A stretch of 32,538 bases of DNA from Clostridia bacterium (lineage in GTDB: Bacteria; Bacillota; Clostridia; Christensenellales; SZUA-584), in assembly GCA_003249555.1 (NCBI GenBank), contig QKIQ01000128.1:1-32538 (forward strand), in the 5' to 3' direction. This document shows, one piece after another, positions 14,786 to 24,450 of the stretch. How positions within the stretch are numbered: position 1 is the stretch's first letter; each line of letters opens with the position of its first letter. The notes under the pieces are model-generated. The model made no database searches, was not told where the DNA came from, and saw only the letters and a list, made by a program, of their open reading frames with translations. Position numbers and translations under genes: made by a program.

Positions 14786-15958
14786 ATGCAAATCTATTTG
14801 GATCATGCCGCAACCACGTACACGGACAAGCGTGTGCTGGAAGTGATGCGGCCGCTTTTTGAGGAGACGTACGGCAACGCGTCCAGCCTGCACGGTTTCG
14901 GACGCGCGGCGGAAAAAGCCGTCATGAAAGCGCGCGAGCAGACGGCGGCGGCGATCGGCGCCAAAACGGAAGAAATCTATTTCACCTCCGGCGGCACAGA
15001 GAGCGACAACTGGGCGATAAAAGGCATTGCGGAGCTTGCGGGTAAGGGGCATATCATCACCACTTCTGTCGAGCACCACGCCGTGCTGGATACATGCGAC
15101 TATTTGAAGTCTCGCGGGTTTGACGTCACATTTCTGCCTGTCGACGAGACGGGACGCGTGAGCGCAAATTCCGTGGAAGAGGCCATTCAGCCGGATACTA
15201 TTCTCATCAGCATCATGTTTGCCAACAACGAAACAGGCGTGCTGATGCCCATAGCGGAGATCGGCAAAATTGCGCGGGAACATGACATACTGTTTCACAC
15301 GGACGCGGTACAGGCCGTAGGGCATGTGCCCGTTGATGTGAACGAAACGGATATTGATCTATTGTCAATGAGCGCGCATAAGTTTTACGGCCCAAAAGGC
15401 GTCGGCGCGCTTTACGTGAGGCAGGGCGTGACCATAGGTCGGTTTATGCACGGCGGCGCGCAGGAAAGAAGTGTGCGTGCGGGTACGCTTAACACCCCGG
15501 GCATTGTGGGTTTGGGCGCAGCGGCACAGCTCGCGGTAGACACGATGACGGAAAATGCCCGGCACGAACGCATGCTGGCAAACAGGCTAACGGAAAGCTT
15601 ACTGGCGCTGCCCGAAACGCGTCTCAACGGTGCCGGGGCAGAGCGGTTGCCGGGGCACGTCAATGTGACGTTTAGCGGCATTGAGGCCGAAGCTCTCTTG
15701 ACATTTCTCGATCTGGAAGGTATTGCGGTTTCCACGGGTTCAGCATGCTCGTCAGGTTCTTTAAAGCCTTCATACGTACTGCGGGCGATGGGGCTTTCAA
15801 TCGAAGATGCACGCGGTTCGCTGCGCATGAGCATCGGTCGCGAGAACAATGTCGAACAGATCGATATCGCCATACAAAAGATAAAAGCCGCGGTGGAAAG
15901 GCTTCAGGCACTATCGCCGCTTTTCGCACAGCGCAGAGGAGGCAAAAAGCATGTATAA
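14786..15958 (+). CDS. iscS: Cysteine desulfurase, IscS/NifS family
   Basis: A PLP enzyme of 390 residues that takes sulfur from cysteine as a persulfide for Fe-S clusters and tRNA thiolation. It starts with MQIYLDHAATTY, typical of the family. PLP binds Lys199 (SAHKFYGPKG). The His of EHHAVL stacks on the cofactor. The mobile-loop cysteine is Cys321 (STGSACSSGS). The ATG at 14786 is chosen over the in-frame GTG at 14777 because that one lies inside the iscR gene and AAGGTG sits just upstream of the ATG. Its last 8 bases overlap the scaffold gene, so IscS and IscU are coupled in translation. Confidence 0.94.
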   Translation: MQIYLDHAATTYTDKRVLEVMRPLFEETYGNASSLHGFGRAAEKAVMKAREQTAAAIGAKTEEIYFTSGGTESDNWAIKGIAELAGKGHIITTSVEHHAVLDTCDYLKSRGFDVTFLPVDETGRVSANSVEEAIQPDTILISIMFANNETGVLMPIAEIGKIAREHDILFHTDAVQAVGHVPVDVNETDIDLLSMSAHKFYGPKGVGALYVRQGVTIGRFMHGGAQERSVRAGTLNTPGIVGLGAAAQLAVDTMTENARHERMLANRLTESLLALPETRLNGAGAERLPGHVNVTFSGIEAEALLTFLDLEGIAVSTGSACSSGSLKPSYVLRAMGLSIEDARGSLRMSIGRENNVEQIDIAIQKIKAAVERLQALSPLFAQRRGGKKHV

Positions 15959-16316
15959 CGAAAAAGTTCTGGCGCATTTTAAAGATCCGCACAACGTGGG
16001 TGAAATGGAAAATCCGGACGGCTATGCCGAAGTGGGTAGCAGCGAATGCGGCGATACAATGGCGATGTATTTAAGAGTGCAGGACGGCAAAATTACGGAT
16101 ATTAAGTACAAAACTTACGGCTGCTGTGCGGCGATTGCGTCGTCCAGCATTGCGACGGACATGGTGAAGGGAAGAACAATTCAAGAAGCAGAGGCGCTTA
16201 CTAAAGCAGATATCGTGGAGGAGCTTGGCGGCTTGCCGGGTCAAAAGGTGCATTGCTCGCTGATGGTGGAAGACGCGATAAAAGCCGCAATCGCAGACTA
16301 CAAATCGAAGATATAG
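15951..16316 (+). CDS. iscU: Fe-S cluster assembly scaffold, IscU/NifU-N type
   Basis: A 121-residue scaffold on which IscS-derived sulfur and iron form a transient cluster. The three conserved cysteines are seen: Cys33 in SSECGDTM (with Asp35), Cys58 or Cys59 in YGCCAAIASSS, and Cys102 in KVHCSLMVEDA. The length and order match the NifU N-terminal or clostridial IscU domain. No NifU C-terminal domain is fused. It overlaps iscS. The operon has no hscA/hscB or ferredoxin genes, as is common in Clostridia. Confidence 0.92.
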   Translation: MYNEKVLAHFKDPHNVGEMENPDGYAEVGSSECGDTMAMYLRVQDGKITDIKYKTYGCCAAIASSSIATDMVKGRTIQEAEALTKADIVEELGGLPGQKVHCSLMVEDAIKAAIADYKSKI

Positions 16317-16414
16317 TTTTTTATGGAATAATTTAATAGATATCGGCTTAAATATCTTTGGCACTTACTGAGCAAAATACAAGTAGCAAGAACTGCTTGA
16401 AAGGAGTGTGACAG

Positions 16415-16579
16415 ATGAAAGTCAATGTGCTAATGGGCATGATTGTGGGCGGCGCAATCGGCGCGGCTGCCACGATGGTTGCGATGCCGTATATTCAGCC
16501 TCGAATGAATCGTATGATTCGCCAGGGACGCAAAGCGATTAACAACCAAATGGATAAGATGACGGAACAGGGAAGCTGA
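16415..16579 (+). CDS. Small membrane-anchored protein (54 aa, YtxH-like)
   Basis: Encodes 54 residues. One glycine/alanine-rich membrane helix (5-24, VLMGMIVGGAIGAAATMVAM) is followed by a basic amphipathic tail (RMNRMIRQGRKAINNQMDKM). This layout resembles YtxH-type proteins and is too short for a firm family call. AAAGGAGTG lies 7 bases before the ATG. It is last in the isc operon and is followed by a terminator. No signal peptide cleavage site is seen. The link to Fe-S biogenesis is positional only. Confidence 0.72.
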   Translation: MKVNVLMGMIVGGAIGAAATMVAMPYIQPRMNRMIRQGRKAINNQMDKMTEQGS

Positions 16580-16632
16580 GCAGCCTGAAAATTTCGTTTC
16601 TCAGCGGTTAAAAAACGCTGCAAAATGTCAAG

Positions 16633-16654
16633 GCCGGCGGAAGATGCCGGCTTT
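16633..16654 (+). terminator. Intrinsic terminator of the isc operon
   Basis: GCCGGC at 16633-16638 pairs with GCCGGC at 16646-16651 across a 7-base loop, followed by TTTGT. The T-tract is short, but the stem is very GC-rich. Confidence 0.7.
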
Positions 16655-16749
16655 GTGATATGTAATTACTTTAGAATTCAAAATCGTTACGAATATGTGA
16701 TGCAACTGTGACAATTATTAAAGTTTACCAAATGTTTGCGTTATAGCGT

Positions 16750-16778
16750 TTGAAAAGCGTCCATATATGGTATATAAT
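16750..16778 (+). promoter_or_regulatory. Sigma-A promoter of the ireB operon
   Basis: TTGAAA at 16750-16755 and a consensus TATAAT at 16773-16778 with a 17-base spacer. The predicted start lies just before the GGGGGGTG ribosome site at 16793. Confidence 0.75.
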
Positions 16779-16806
16779 AATCAAAAGCGCACGGGGGGTG
16801 CAAAAC

Positions 16807-17076
16807 GTGTCCAGATTTGATGAGACAATGAAATTTTCGCTTTCAAAGGAGCTTGATAACCCACAGAGAGAAGTCATCTGGCTTGTTTGTGACGCACTCA
16901 AAGACAAGGGTTACGATCCTGTCAATCAAATTGTGGGGTATATTATTTCGGGTGATCCCACTTACATCACAAGCTATAAAAACGCGCGCTCTTTGATAAA
17001 ACGCGTGGAACGGGACGAGCTTTTGGAAGAGTTCGTTAAGGTTTACATCGAAAATATGCAAAAAGCGGAAGGCTGA
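16807..17076 (+). CDS. ireB: IreB-family regulatory phosphoprotein (UPF0297)
   Basis: An 89-residue protein whose family member in Enterococcus is phosphorylated by the PASTA kinase IreK and affects cephalosporin resistance. Diagnostic segments are the opening [10 protein letters not shown] (with the Thr reported as phosphosite in that family), [20 protein letters not shown], and [17 protein letters not shown]. The GTG at 16807 is preferred to an upstream ATG because GGGGGGTG ends 6 bases before it and because family members start M-x-x-x-D-E-T-M. It begins the conserved ireB-ruvX-DUF1292 order. Confidence 0.93.
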   Translation: MSRFDETMKFSLSKELDNPQREVIWLVCDALKDKGYDPVNQIVGYIISGDPTYITSYKNARSLIKRVERDELLEEFVKVYIENMQKAEG

Positions 17077-17179
17077 TTGGCTTATGAAGCGAAGGACCTT
17101 TTGCTTTGATATTAAAGCGCGATAGGGTTAAGCTCTGTTCTGAGTTTGACCTTTTTTGTAATCGCACAAAGGGGAGAGA

Positions 17180-17590
17180 ATGAAAAAAGTCTTGGGGCTG
17201 GATATCGGCGAAAAACGTATTGGTATTGCCGTTTCAGACGCGCTTGGTATGACGGCGCAGGGGGTGGAAACATATGCACGCAAGGGTGAGGGCGACGCGG
17301 CATATATCGCAGACAAAGCGCGCGAGCTTGGAGCCTCGATTATTGTGGCAGGTTTGCCGCTTAATATGAACGGCAGCGAAGGGCCGGCGGCTCAGAATGT
17401 CCGTGCATTTATGGCCGAGGTAGAAGCGATGGGGCTGCCTGTCATTTTTCAGGATGAGAGGCTGACGACAGTAAGCGCGGAGCGCATGCTTATTGAGGCG
17501 GATGTGTCCCGCAAAAAGCGCCGTCAGGTTGTGGATAAATTGGCGGCTGTGTATATATTGAGCGCTTATCTTGACACACACAGAGCGTAA
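17180..17590 (+). CDS. ruvX: Holliday junction resolvase-like protein RuvX (YqgF)
   Basis: A 136-residue RNase H-fold nuclease implicated in rRNA 5'-end maturation and possibly junction resolution. Motifs are GLDIGEKRIGIAVSD, with the first catalytic Asp, then GLPLNMNGSEG, DERLTT and VDKLAAVYIL, with the last Asp. GGGGAGAG precedes the ATG. It lies 103 bases after ireB and is read in the same direction. The length is normal (about 138). Confidence 0.93.
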   Translation: MKKVLGLDIGEKRIGIAVSDALGMTAQGVETYARKGEGDAAYIADKARELGASIIVAGLPLNMNGSEGPAAQNVRAFMAEVEAMGLPVIFQDERLTTVSAERMLIEADVSRKKRRQVVDKLAAVYILSAYLDTHRA

Positions 17591-17674
17591 TGTCTATACG
17601 AGATCTGCCGCGCGTATAAAACCACGAGCGGCTTATCATAATAAAGAATGCCGGTTTTGGCAAAGGAGACAACG

Positions 17675-17956
17675 ATGGACGAAGAAAATGTGGTCATACT
17701 CACAGATGAAGACGGCAAAGACATACGTTTTTTGCACATTATGACGTTTGATTTTGAAGAGAGTTTTTTTGTGGCACTGACCCCCGAGGAAGATATGGAA
17801 GACATCGAAAACGGAGAAGTGCTGCTGATGGAAATACTTGAGGACGAGGACGGCAACGACTGCTATGTGCCGATAGAGAACGAAGACCGCCTCGACCAGG
17901 TATGGGAAGAATTTGAGCGCCTTTATTACGAAGACGACGAAGAGGAAGATGATTAA
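17675..17956 (+). CDS. DUF1292 protein (YrzB-like), acidic
   Basis: A 93-residue, highly acidic protein. The family pattern is visible in VILTDEDGKDIRFLHIMTFDFEESFFVAL and in LMEILEDEDGNDCYVPIENEDRLDQV (described as two short blocks around residues 6-34 and 51-75). The C-terminus is a run of Asp and Glu. The ATG at 17675 is chosen because AAAGGAG lies 7 bases upstream. Biochemical role unknown. Its position after ireB and ruvX is conserved across Firmicutes. Confidence 0.88.
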   Translation: MDEENVVILTDEDGKDIRFLHIMTFDFEESFFVALTPEEDMEDIENGEVLLMEILEDEDGNDCYVPIENEDRLDQVWEEFERLYYEDDEEEDD

Positions 17957-18054
17957 GAATAACAGTTGATAGCTATGGCTTTAATTTAGCAGCCAGTGTC
18001 TTGTTTGTGCTGGCAGCTGCGGTTTGCTATCAAACGCGAAGGAATCATATTTTT

Positions 18055-18077
18055 ATGCCGATGCTTATCGGCATTTT
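18055..18077 (+). terminator. Intrinsic terminator of the ireB operon
   Basis: A perfect 8-bp stem, ATGCCGAT (18055-18062) with ATCGGCAT (18067-18074), a 4-base loop and a short T-run follow the DUF1292 gene by about 100 bases. Confidence 0.85.
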
Positions 18078-18112
18078 GCTTCGTGCTATAGGTTCCGTAC
18101 TCTAAATATTTG

Positions 18113-18156
18113 CAGACCGTTCTTCAAGCTTATGTGGCTTGGGAAGGGTCTGTTTT
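18113..18156 (+). terminator. Second terminator-like hairpin
   Basis: CAGACC (18113-18118) pairs with GGTCTG (18147-18152), with further imperfect pairing (TTCTTCAAGC with GCTTGGGAA) inside and TTTTATT after it. It may be a back-up terminator or end of a small RNA. Confidence 0.6.
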
Positions 18157-18478
18157 ATTGACGCATTGTTTATTTAGCGTCGCTTTTTACTTGGACAGCA
18201 TTGTCCATTTTAATCAAAGAGCGTACAAATTTATTCGTTCACAATTTTTTTCATTGATTCAATGCATCAAATACTGTATCATGTATTGAGATGTCAATCT
18301 GTTTCGTGCATCAATATATTTTTTCTATAAGAAAAACTAGAATAGAACAATCAAATTCACACAATTTATTCACACTCCGATTGTTATATGTAAAAATTGA
18401 TCCATATGCTATGGCTCGATTTGTTTAATAAGTATGTACAAAGTGTTACAAAAGTGTTATACTGTTACTACACTTTGT
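18157..18478 (+). promoter_or_regulatory. AT-rich gap with probable dacF promoter
   Basis: A stretch of about 320 bases without a gene. TATACT at 18458-18463 is a likely -10, with a weak TGTACA 17 bases upstream. An 8-bp inverted repeat, ACAAAGTG (18438-18445) and CACTTTGT (18471-18478), brackets that -10 and could be an operator. The motif TGTTA recurs three times between 18445 and 18467. Nothing else could be identified. Confidence 0.4.
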
Positions 18479-18521
18479 GTTTTTAGAGATGAATACAGGT
18501 GGTTGGGGAGATGTTTTTATT

Positions 18522-19910
18522 TTGAGAAGAGTGACTTCTTTTTTATTACTGTTTGTTTTATTATTTGCCGTGTTTACGAGTTCCGCGCTTGCAGCCGAGC
18601 CTCAGTATACGGGCGACCCGGAAGCTTATGCGTGGATGCTTATCGATGCGGATTCGGGCGAAGTGCTTGCGGCTGAGAACGAAAACGAGATCATCGAGCC
18701 TGCGAGTACGACCAAGATCATGACGCTGCTGTTGGCATTGGAAAAGGGGAACCTCAGCGATACGGTCACAATTAGCGGTCATGCGTCTCGCCAGGGGGGT
18801 TCATCCTGCGAACTGAATGAAGACTCAGAAGTTAACTTGGAGCACCTTCTAAATGCCATGATGATGGCATCCGGCAACGATGCGGCGACAGCCGTGGCGG
18901 AGCATTTGGGCGGCGGCGAAGAAGGCTTCGCTGACATAATGAATGCCAAAGCCAAAGAACTTGGTATGGCAAATACGCATTTTGTGACACCTCACGGTAT
19001 GCATGAGGAAGACCATGTCACCACCGTATCAGACATGGCCATACTTGTGCGTGCTGCGATGAAAAATCAGACATTTATGGATATAGTGGATCAGTCGTCA
19101 TATACATTGCCCGAGAATAATCGCAAATATCCCAATACAAATAAGCTGATGGATCCGGAAGATGAATACTATTATCCTTACGCGACGGGCATAAAAACAG
19201 GTTCCACAAGAGAAGCCGGTGATTGCCTTGTGGCTTCGGCCAGCAAGGACGGCACGAGGTTCATTGTCCTTTTATTCAAGGATACGGCGACGAGTGTCGG
19301 CAGGGACAGATGGACGGATGCCAAGAGCCTGTTCGATTACGGATTTAAGAACTACCAGACACTAAAGCTTTCAGAGGCGCTGAAAGACGCGCAGCCTGTT
19401 CAGCAGACGGTGGAGAACTGTTCTACCACCGATGAAAACGGGGGACTGCTCGAGTTTGTGTCGCCCTCTGAAGACACCTACGTGACGCTGACAAACGATA
19501 CGGCCGCCGGCCTGCTTAACGGTTCGGACAGTGTACAGGTTGAAACGACATTTACAATGACACCGTTGCAGGCACCGATACAAAAAGGCCAGGTGCTCGG
19601 GTCGGTCACGTACAAAAGCGAAAAAACGGGTGAGACCATCTATACGGGTTCGCTGGTGGCTTCGCGCGATGTGCTTCAGGCAGGCACTGAGAGCAGTGTG
19701 AAAGGCGGAACGGCCGTGGCTACACTTCCGCCGACAATACCAGAGCAGTTGATAAAGAAGAGCGATCATTCAGGCATCTGGCTCTGGCTGCTGATTCCCG
19801 TGGCGCTGATCGGGTTCCTCGTGTTCAGACTGCTGACGGTAAACAGAAAGCGGCGCAAGCGCTACAGCACGCGCAGAAAGCCGCAGTACAGCTATAAGAT
19901 AAGACGGTAA
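18522..19910 (+). CDS. dacF: Serine-type D-Ala-D-Ala carboxypeptidase (DacF/PBP5 family)
   Basis: A secreted, membrane-anchored penicillin-binding protein that trims the terminal D-Ala of peptidoglycan stem peptides. With the start at 18522 the protein has 462 residues. Its signal peptide (RRVTSFLLLFVLLFAVFTSS, cut near ALAAEP) is followed by the three active-site motifs: STTK (Ser62, Lys65), SGN (117-119) and KTG (225-227, IKTGST). A beta-rich C-domain follows, then a C-terminal membrane helix (IWLWLLIPVALIGFLVF) and a basic tail. TTG at 18522 is chosen for the GGGGAG site 11 bases upstream and a clean signal peptide. ATG 18489 and GTG-like upstream starts give an odd polar extension. DacF versus DacB subtype is not certain. 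Confidence 0.9.
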   Translation: MRRVTSFLLLFVLLFAVFTSSALAAEPQYTGDPEAYAWMLIDADSGEVLAAENENEIIEPASTTKIMTLLLALEKGNLSDTVTISGHASRQGGSSCELNEDSEVNLEHLLNAMMMASGNDAATAVAEHLGGGEEGFADIMNAKAKELGMANTHFVTPHGMHEEDHVTTVSDMAILVRAAMKNQTFMDIVDQSSYTLPENNRKYPNTNKLMDPEDEYYYPYATGIKTGSTREAGDCLVASASKDGTRFIVLLFKDTATSVGRDRWTDAKSLFDYGFKNYQTLKLSEALKDAQPVQQTVENCSTTDENGGLLEFVSPSEDTYVTLTNDTAAGLLNGSDSVQVETTFTMTPLQAPIQKGQVLGSVTYKSEKTGETIYTGSLVASRDVLQAGTESSVKGGTAVATLPPTIPEQLIKKSDHSGIWLWLLIPVALIGFLVFRLLTVNRKRRKRYSTRRKPQYSYKIRR

Positions 19911-19931
19911 TGAATAACAGTTTATATATGA

Positions 19932-19955
19932 GGGGCGGCGCAGACCGCTCCTTTT
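19932..19955 (+). terminator. Intrinsic terminator of the carboxypeptidase gene
   Basis: GGGGCGG (19932-19938) pairs with CCGCTCC (19945-19951) through one G-T pair, with a 6-base loop followed by TTTT. Confidence 0.8.
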
Positions 19956-19991
19956 ATTTGCTGCCTTATATAAAGATGATTATTGACAGAT

Positions 19992-20019
19992 AAAAAACCG
20001 CTCACAATGTTGTGAACGG
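19992..20019 (-). terminator. Intrinsic terminator of the topoisomerase operon
   Basis: On the minus strand CCGTTCACAA pairs with TTGTGAGCGG around a 2-base centre (20019-19998, one mismatch), followed by six T (19997-19992). It lies 18 bases after the end of the subunit A gene. Confidence 0.85.
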
Positions 20020-20036
20020 CTTGTGTTTTTTAAGAT

Positions 20037-22460
20037 TTACGCGAGGAACGATTTTCCAGCCCATATCACACAATCTCCAAGTACAGCCAGCACGGCGGAA
20101 GCTCCTTTGCCGTTTCTGTCTTGCCTGTCCAGTTGCTCGGAGGATAGCGAAAAGCTTTGTCCGCTTTTCAGCGTGACCACGATACCGCAAGGTTCAGAAA
20201 CGGGAAACGCCGCCGCCAAGCAAACGCCGGTTGAGCCGTTTTTAAGAAGCGAAACGGCTTTAAGCCCTTTGCCTCCGCGCTTTTGCGTTTCAAACAGATA
20301 GACCCGTGTGAGCTTGGCGTAGCCAAGGTCGGTGAACAGCGCCAAGTCGTCCTGTTCGGACACGGGCGACGCCATCACCACGCAGTCGTCCTTTTGCAGC
20401 GTGATGCTTTTGACACCTTTCGCGGCGCGGCCCATGGCGTTCACATCTTCGGAAGAGAAGCGGATACCCATACCCAGTTTGGTGACGATCATCCAGTCGC
20501 TTTCACCCGTCTGCACATTCACGGAAATGATGCTGTCGCCGTCTGAAACGCCGCAGGCGACGATTTTTTTGTTGCGTACATCGTATTCAGACAGATGCGT
20601 CCGCTTAATCAGCCCGTTTTGCGTCGCGAATAAAACGTCGCCGCTGCTGTAATCGGCAACCGAAAACAGCCCGACAATGCTCTCGTTCGGATCAATGCCC
20701 GCGATAATGGCAGACAGCGGCTTGCCCTTGTCTTTGAGCTTGCAGTCGGGAATGTCTGTGACGGACAGGGTATAGAGTGTGCCGAGGTTTGTGAATATCT
20801 GTACGCGCAGATTCGTAGCCGATGGCACAATGGTTTTTACGTTGTCGTCTTCACTTGGTACAGATTTCTGGAACGATTTTTGGTTGATGCGTTTCAAAAA
20901 GCCGCCATTCGTGAGTATCACAACGCAATCCTCAACGGACTTAAACTCATCTTCATTGATTTCGATCTCATGATTTGCTTCGAGTATCTTTGTGCGGCGC
21001 TTGTCGCCGTATTTTTCTTTAATTTCCGTGAGCTCATGAATGATTACGCTCATAAGCTTGTGTTCTGAAGCAAGAATCGCTTCCAGTCTCGCGATGGTTT
21101 CCAAAATAAACGCATACTCTTTTTGGAGCGATTCAATTTCCAGCGCAGTCAGTCTTGCGAGCCGCATGTCGAGTATCGCCTGCGCCTGTATCTGCGAGAG
21201 AGCGAAGCGTGTTATCAGCTTCTCCCGCGCTTCCTTGGGAGATTTTGAGCTGCGGATGATGCGGATGACTTCATCGATATTCTGAACGGCGATGATAAGA
21301 CCGGCGAGGATATGCTCTCTTTGACGTGCTTTTTCCAGATCGTACTCGGTGCGGCGCGTGACGATTTCTTTTTGAAAGCGGATATAGTGGTCGATGATGG
21401 CCATCAGCGAGAGTTGCCTTGGCTGCCCGTCCGCAATGCACACCATGTTGATGCCGAACGTTGTCTGCATATCCGAATACTTGTACAGACAATTGAGTAT
21501 CGTTTTGGGATCGTAGTCTTTGCGTACTTCGATGACGGCACGAAGACCGCTGCGATCGGATTCATCCCGGATATCTGAAATTCCCGCAAACATCTCCTTT
21601 TTCTGCTCGGTAATCTGCAAAATCTTTTCGAGCATCGCCGCTTTGTTGACCTGATACGGCATTTCGTTGATGACAATATAAGACTTGCCGTTGGGACCTT
21701 TTTCGATGGTCGTCTTAGCGCGCAGCGCAATCTTGCCGCGGCCTGTGGCATATGCTTCTTTGAGCTGATCGAGATTCAGCAGATAGCCGCCCGTAGGGAA
21801 ATCCGGACCTGGAATCAACGTCATAAGCTCTTCGAGCGTGAGCCTCGGATTGCGAATTCGCGCCACCACCCCGTCGATCACTTCTCCCAGGTTGTGCGGC
21901 GGTATGTTAGTCGCAAGCCCGACCGCAATACCTGTCGCGCCGTTAACCAGCAGATTGGGGAAACGTGCGGGCAGCATATCGGGCTCTTTGAGCGTGTCGT
22001 CGAAGTTTAAAGACCAGCGTACGGTGTCTTTTTCAATATGCGCAAGCATTTCCATGGCAATGGGAGAAAGACGTGCTTCGGTGTAACGCATTGCGGCGGC
22101 GGAATCGCCGTCCATACTGCCGAAGTTGCCGTGCCCGTTCACGAGCGGTGCGCGCATCACAAAATCCTGCGCCATGCGCACCATGGCATCGTAAACCGAG
22201 CTGTCACCGTGCGGATGGTATTTACCCAGCGTATCACCAACGATACGCGCGGATTTTCTGTGGGGCTTGTCGGGCGTGAGCCCAAGCTCCAACATCGTGT
22301 AGAGTATACGCCGCTGAACAGGCTTTAAGCCGTCTTCCACGCGGGGCAGCGCCCTGTCCATGATCACGTATTCGGCGAATGGGATCATCGAATCGTGCAT
22401 CATGTCGCTCATGGAAACGGGTGTAATCTCGCTGACTGCGGCTTCGTTTCTGTTAGGCAT
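20037..22460 (-). CDS. Type IIA DNA topoisomerase subunit A (ParC/GyrA)
   Basis: The 807-residue DNA-breaking subunit of a type IIA topoisomerase. It shows [32 protein letters not shown] and the QRDR segment [13 protein letters not shown], then the catalytic Tyr in [12 protein letters not shown] (about residue 135). A coiled-coil DUF and a six-blade C-terminal domain follow. Length and the parE-parC order with an 8-base overlap match B. subtilis topoisomerase IV (806 and 655 residues). However, the C-terminal domain has QKRGGKG, close to the GyrA-box QRRGGKG of gyrases, and several N-terminal segments are GyrA-like. It could therefore be gyrase or topo IV, so no symbol is given. The start has AAGGTG upstream. 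Confidence 0.9.
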   Translation of the reverse strand: MPNRNEAAVSEITPVSMSDMMHDSMIPFAEYVIMDRALPRVEDGLKPVQRRILYTMLELGLTPDKPHRKSARIVGDTLGKYHPHGDSSVYDAMVRMAQDFVMRAPLVNGHGNFGSMDGDSAAAMRYTEARLSPIAMEMLAHIEKDTVRWSLNFDDTLKEPDMLPARFPNLLVNGATGIAVGLATNIPPHNLGEVIDGVVARIRNPRLTLEELMTLIPGPDFPTGGYLLNLDQLKEAYATGRGKIALRAKTTIEKGPNGKSYIVINEMPYQVNKAAMLEKILQITEQKKEMFAGISDIRDESDRSGLRAVIEVRKDYDPKTILNCLYKYSDMQTTFGINMVCIADGQPRQLSLMAIIDHYIRFQKEIVTRRTEYDLEKARQREHILAGLIIAVQNIDEVIRIIRSSKSPKEAREKLITRFALSQIQAQAILDMRLARLTALEIESLQKEYAFILETIARLEAILASEHKLMSVIIHELTEIKEKYGDKRRTKILEANHEIEINEDEFKSVEDCVVILTNGGFLKRINQKSFQKSVPSEDDNVKTIVPSATNLRVQIFTNLGTLYTLSVTDIPDCKLKDKGKPLSAIIAGIDPNESIVGLFSVADYSSGDVLFATQNGLIKRTHLSEYDVRNKKIVACGVSDGDSIISVNVQTGESDWMIVTKLGMGIRFSSEDVNAMGRAAKGVKSITLQKDDCVVMASPVSEQDDLALFTDLGYAKLTRVYLFETQKRGGKGLKAVSLLKNGSTGVCLAAAFPVSEPCGIVVTLKSGQSFSLSSEQLDRQDRNGKGASAVLAVLGDCVIWAGKSFLA

Positions 22461-24420
22461 GGCTCAGCACCTTCTCTTTATAAAAACTGTCTTCCTTGTT
22501 GAAATTGGCATGCTCGGAGATGTATTCCTTTCGCGGTTCGGCCTTGTCGCCCATAAGCAGTGTGACAAGCCGCTCGGCTTCCGCCGCGTCGTCCAGTTCC
22601 ACACGGTACAGCTTGCGCTGTGCAGGATTCATTGTTGTTTCCCAAAGCTGTTCAGGATTCATCTCGCCAAGCCCTTTGTAACGCTGGACGTTGGCATCTT
22701 TGCCAAACTCCTGCTGCGCGGCTTTGAGCTCTGAATCTGTGTAGGCGTAAATGGACTTGCTGCCCTTGTGAACGCGGTACAGCGGGGGACGGCCGATATA
22801 AATATGCCCCGCGGTGAGCAGATCACGGAAATAGCGGTAAAAGAACGTCAGCAGTATCGCGCGGATATGCGCGCCGTCCTGATCCGCGTCCGCGAGTATA
22901 ATAATTTTATGATATTTCAGGTCAGATTCCTCGAAAACACCGTCGAAGCCGGTGCCAAGCGCCGTGATGATAGACCGAAATTCGTTGTTTTCAATGACTT
23001 GATCGAGGCGCTTCTTTTCGACGTTAAGCGGCTTACCCCGCAGGGGGAGGATAGCCTGAAATTTACGGTCGCGGCCCTGCTTGGCGCTGCCGCCCGCGCT
23101 GTCGCCTTCCACGATGAAAAGCTCGTTGCTTTTAGCGTCGCGGCCCGAGCAGCTTGAAAGCTTGCCGACGAGCGGCGCGCCTTCCAGCTTGCTGCGTTGG
23201 CGCTCAAGCTTTTTGGCTTTGGTGGCCGCTTCTCTCGCTTTGGCCGCTTTCACAGCCTTACCCACAAGCTCGCCGGCTATTGCGGTATTGTTAAGGTCGG
23301 CAAAGAACAGCGAGAGCTTTTCCTGAACAATGCTTTCCACAATGGTTCGCACCTCGGTGTTGCCGAGCTTGGCTTTTGTCTGGCCTTCAAACTGCGCGTC
23401 TTTCATCTTGATGCTGATGACGGTGCACAGCCCTTCCCGGTAGTCGTCACCAGCAAGGTTGTCCTCCTTATCCTTCAAAAGACCCGCAGACCTTGCGTAT
23501 TCGTTCATCACTTTGGTATGTGCGGCTTTAAACCCAGACACATGGGTGCCGCCGTCTGCCGTGATGATATTATTCACAAAAGAGAGTATGTTTTCGTTGT
23601 ATGTATCGTTGTATTGCATCGCAATCTCAACGCGCACGTCGTTTTTTTCGCCGTCGAAATATATAGGTGTTTTGTGCAGCACGGTTTTTTCTTCGTTGAG
23701 ATATTGAACGAAGTCCACAATGCCGCCTTGATAATCGAACACGATCTTTTTTGGACGGCCGTCTTTTAAATGACGCTCATCAGTCAGCGTGATTTTGACG
23801 TTTTTGCTCAAAAAAGATATTACGCGCAAGTGCGACGCCACCGTATCGAAGCTGTAGTTGATGGTTTCAAAAATCCTGTCGTCCGGCAGAAACGTGATTT
23901 TGGTGCCGTGATTTTTCGTGGTGCCTTTTTCTTCAAGCTTGGTGACGGGCCGTCCGCTTTCAATTTTGCCGTTTTTCAACTGGCTTTCATAACGCTGCTC
24001 ATAAACACGTCCGCCCACGCAGACCGTGACAATGAGCCAGCGCGACAGCGCGTTGACCACGGAAGCGCCGACGCCGTGCAGACCGCCTGAGTATGTGTAC
24101 GAATCGTTGTTGAACTTGCCGCCCGCATGCAGTTGTGTAAACACAACCTCCACACCCGATACTTTCTTTTCTGGATGCAATCCGACGGGAATACCTCGGC
24201 CGTTGTCTTCAACGGTGACGGTATTGTCTGCGTGCAGCGTCACATAAATTTTGTCGGCATAGCCGTTGGCCGCTTCGTCCACCGAGTTGTCGACGATTTC
24301 CCAAAGCAGATGATGCAGCCCCTTTTGGCCTGTGGAGCCGATATACATACCGGGGCGTTTGCGTACCGCGTCCAGCCCTTCGAGCACCTGTATGTCGCTC
24401 GCACTGTATTGCTTGGCCAT
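22453..24420 (-). CDS. Type IIA DNA topoisomerase subunit B (ParE/GyrB)
   Basis: The 655-residue ATPase subunit. Residues 1-220 form the GHKL ATPase ([49 protein letters not shown]), followed by the transducer. The TOPRIM domain has [15 protein letters not shown] and DADQDGAHI, and the end is [20 protein letters not shown]. Length equals B. subtilis Par[10 protein letters not shown] also favours ParE, but GyrB cannot be excluded. The start at 24420 is chosen over the longer frame to 24507 because AGGGGAG lies 6 bases upstream and families start MAK-x-Y-x-A-x-D-I-Q. Promoter and palindromes lie at 24451-24517. Confidence 0.92.
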   Translation of the reverse strand: MAKQYSASDIQVLEGLDAVRKRPGMYIGSTGQKGLHHLLWEIVDNSVDEAANGYADKIYVTLHADNTVTVEDNGRGIPVGLHPEKKVSGVEVVFTQLHAGGKFNNDSYTYSGGLHGVGASVVNALSRWLIVTVCVGGRVYEQRYESQLKNGKIESGRPVTKLEEKGTTKNHGTKITFLPDDRIFETINYSFDTVASHLRVISFLSKNVKITLTDERHLKDGRPKKIVFDYQGGIVDFVQYLNEEKTVLHKTPIYFDGEKNDVRVEIAMQYNDTYNENILSFVNNIITADGGTHVSGFKAAHTKVMNEYARSAGLLKDKEDNLAGDDYREGLCTVISIKMKDAQFEGQTKAKLGNTEVRTIVESIVQEKLSLFFADLNNTAIAGELVGKAVKAAKAREAATKAKKLERQRSKLEGAPLVGKLSSCSGRDAKSNELFIVEGDSAGGSAKQGRDRKFQAILPLRGKPLNVEKKRLDQVIENNEFRSIITALGTGFDGVFEESDLKYHKIIILADADQDGAHIRAILLTFFYRYFRDLLTAGHIYIGRPPLYRVHKGSKSIYAYTDSELKAAQQEFGKDANVQRYKGLGEMNPEQLWETTMNPAQRKLYRVELDDAAEAERLVTLLMGDKAEPRKEYISEHANFNKEDSFYKEKVLSHA

Positions 24421-24450
24421 ATATTCTCCCCTTTTTTCCATCACAAAATA

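Noticed and set aside
23197-23769. 190-residue plus-strand frame inside the topoisomerase subunit B gene
   Set aside because: Antisense to a conserved gene, with no independent support.
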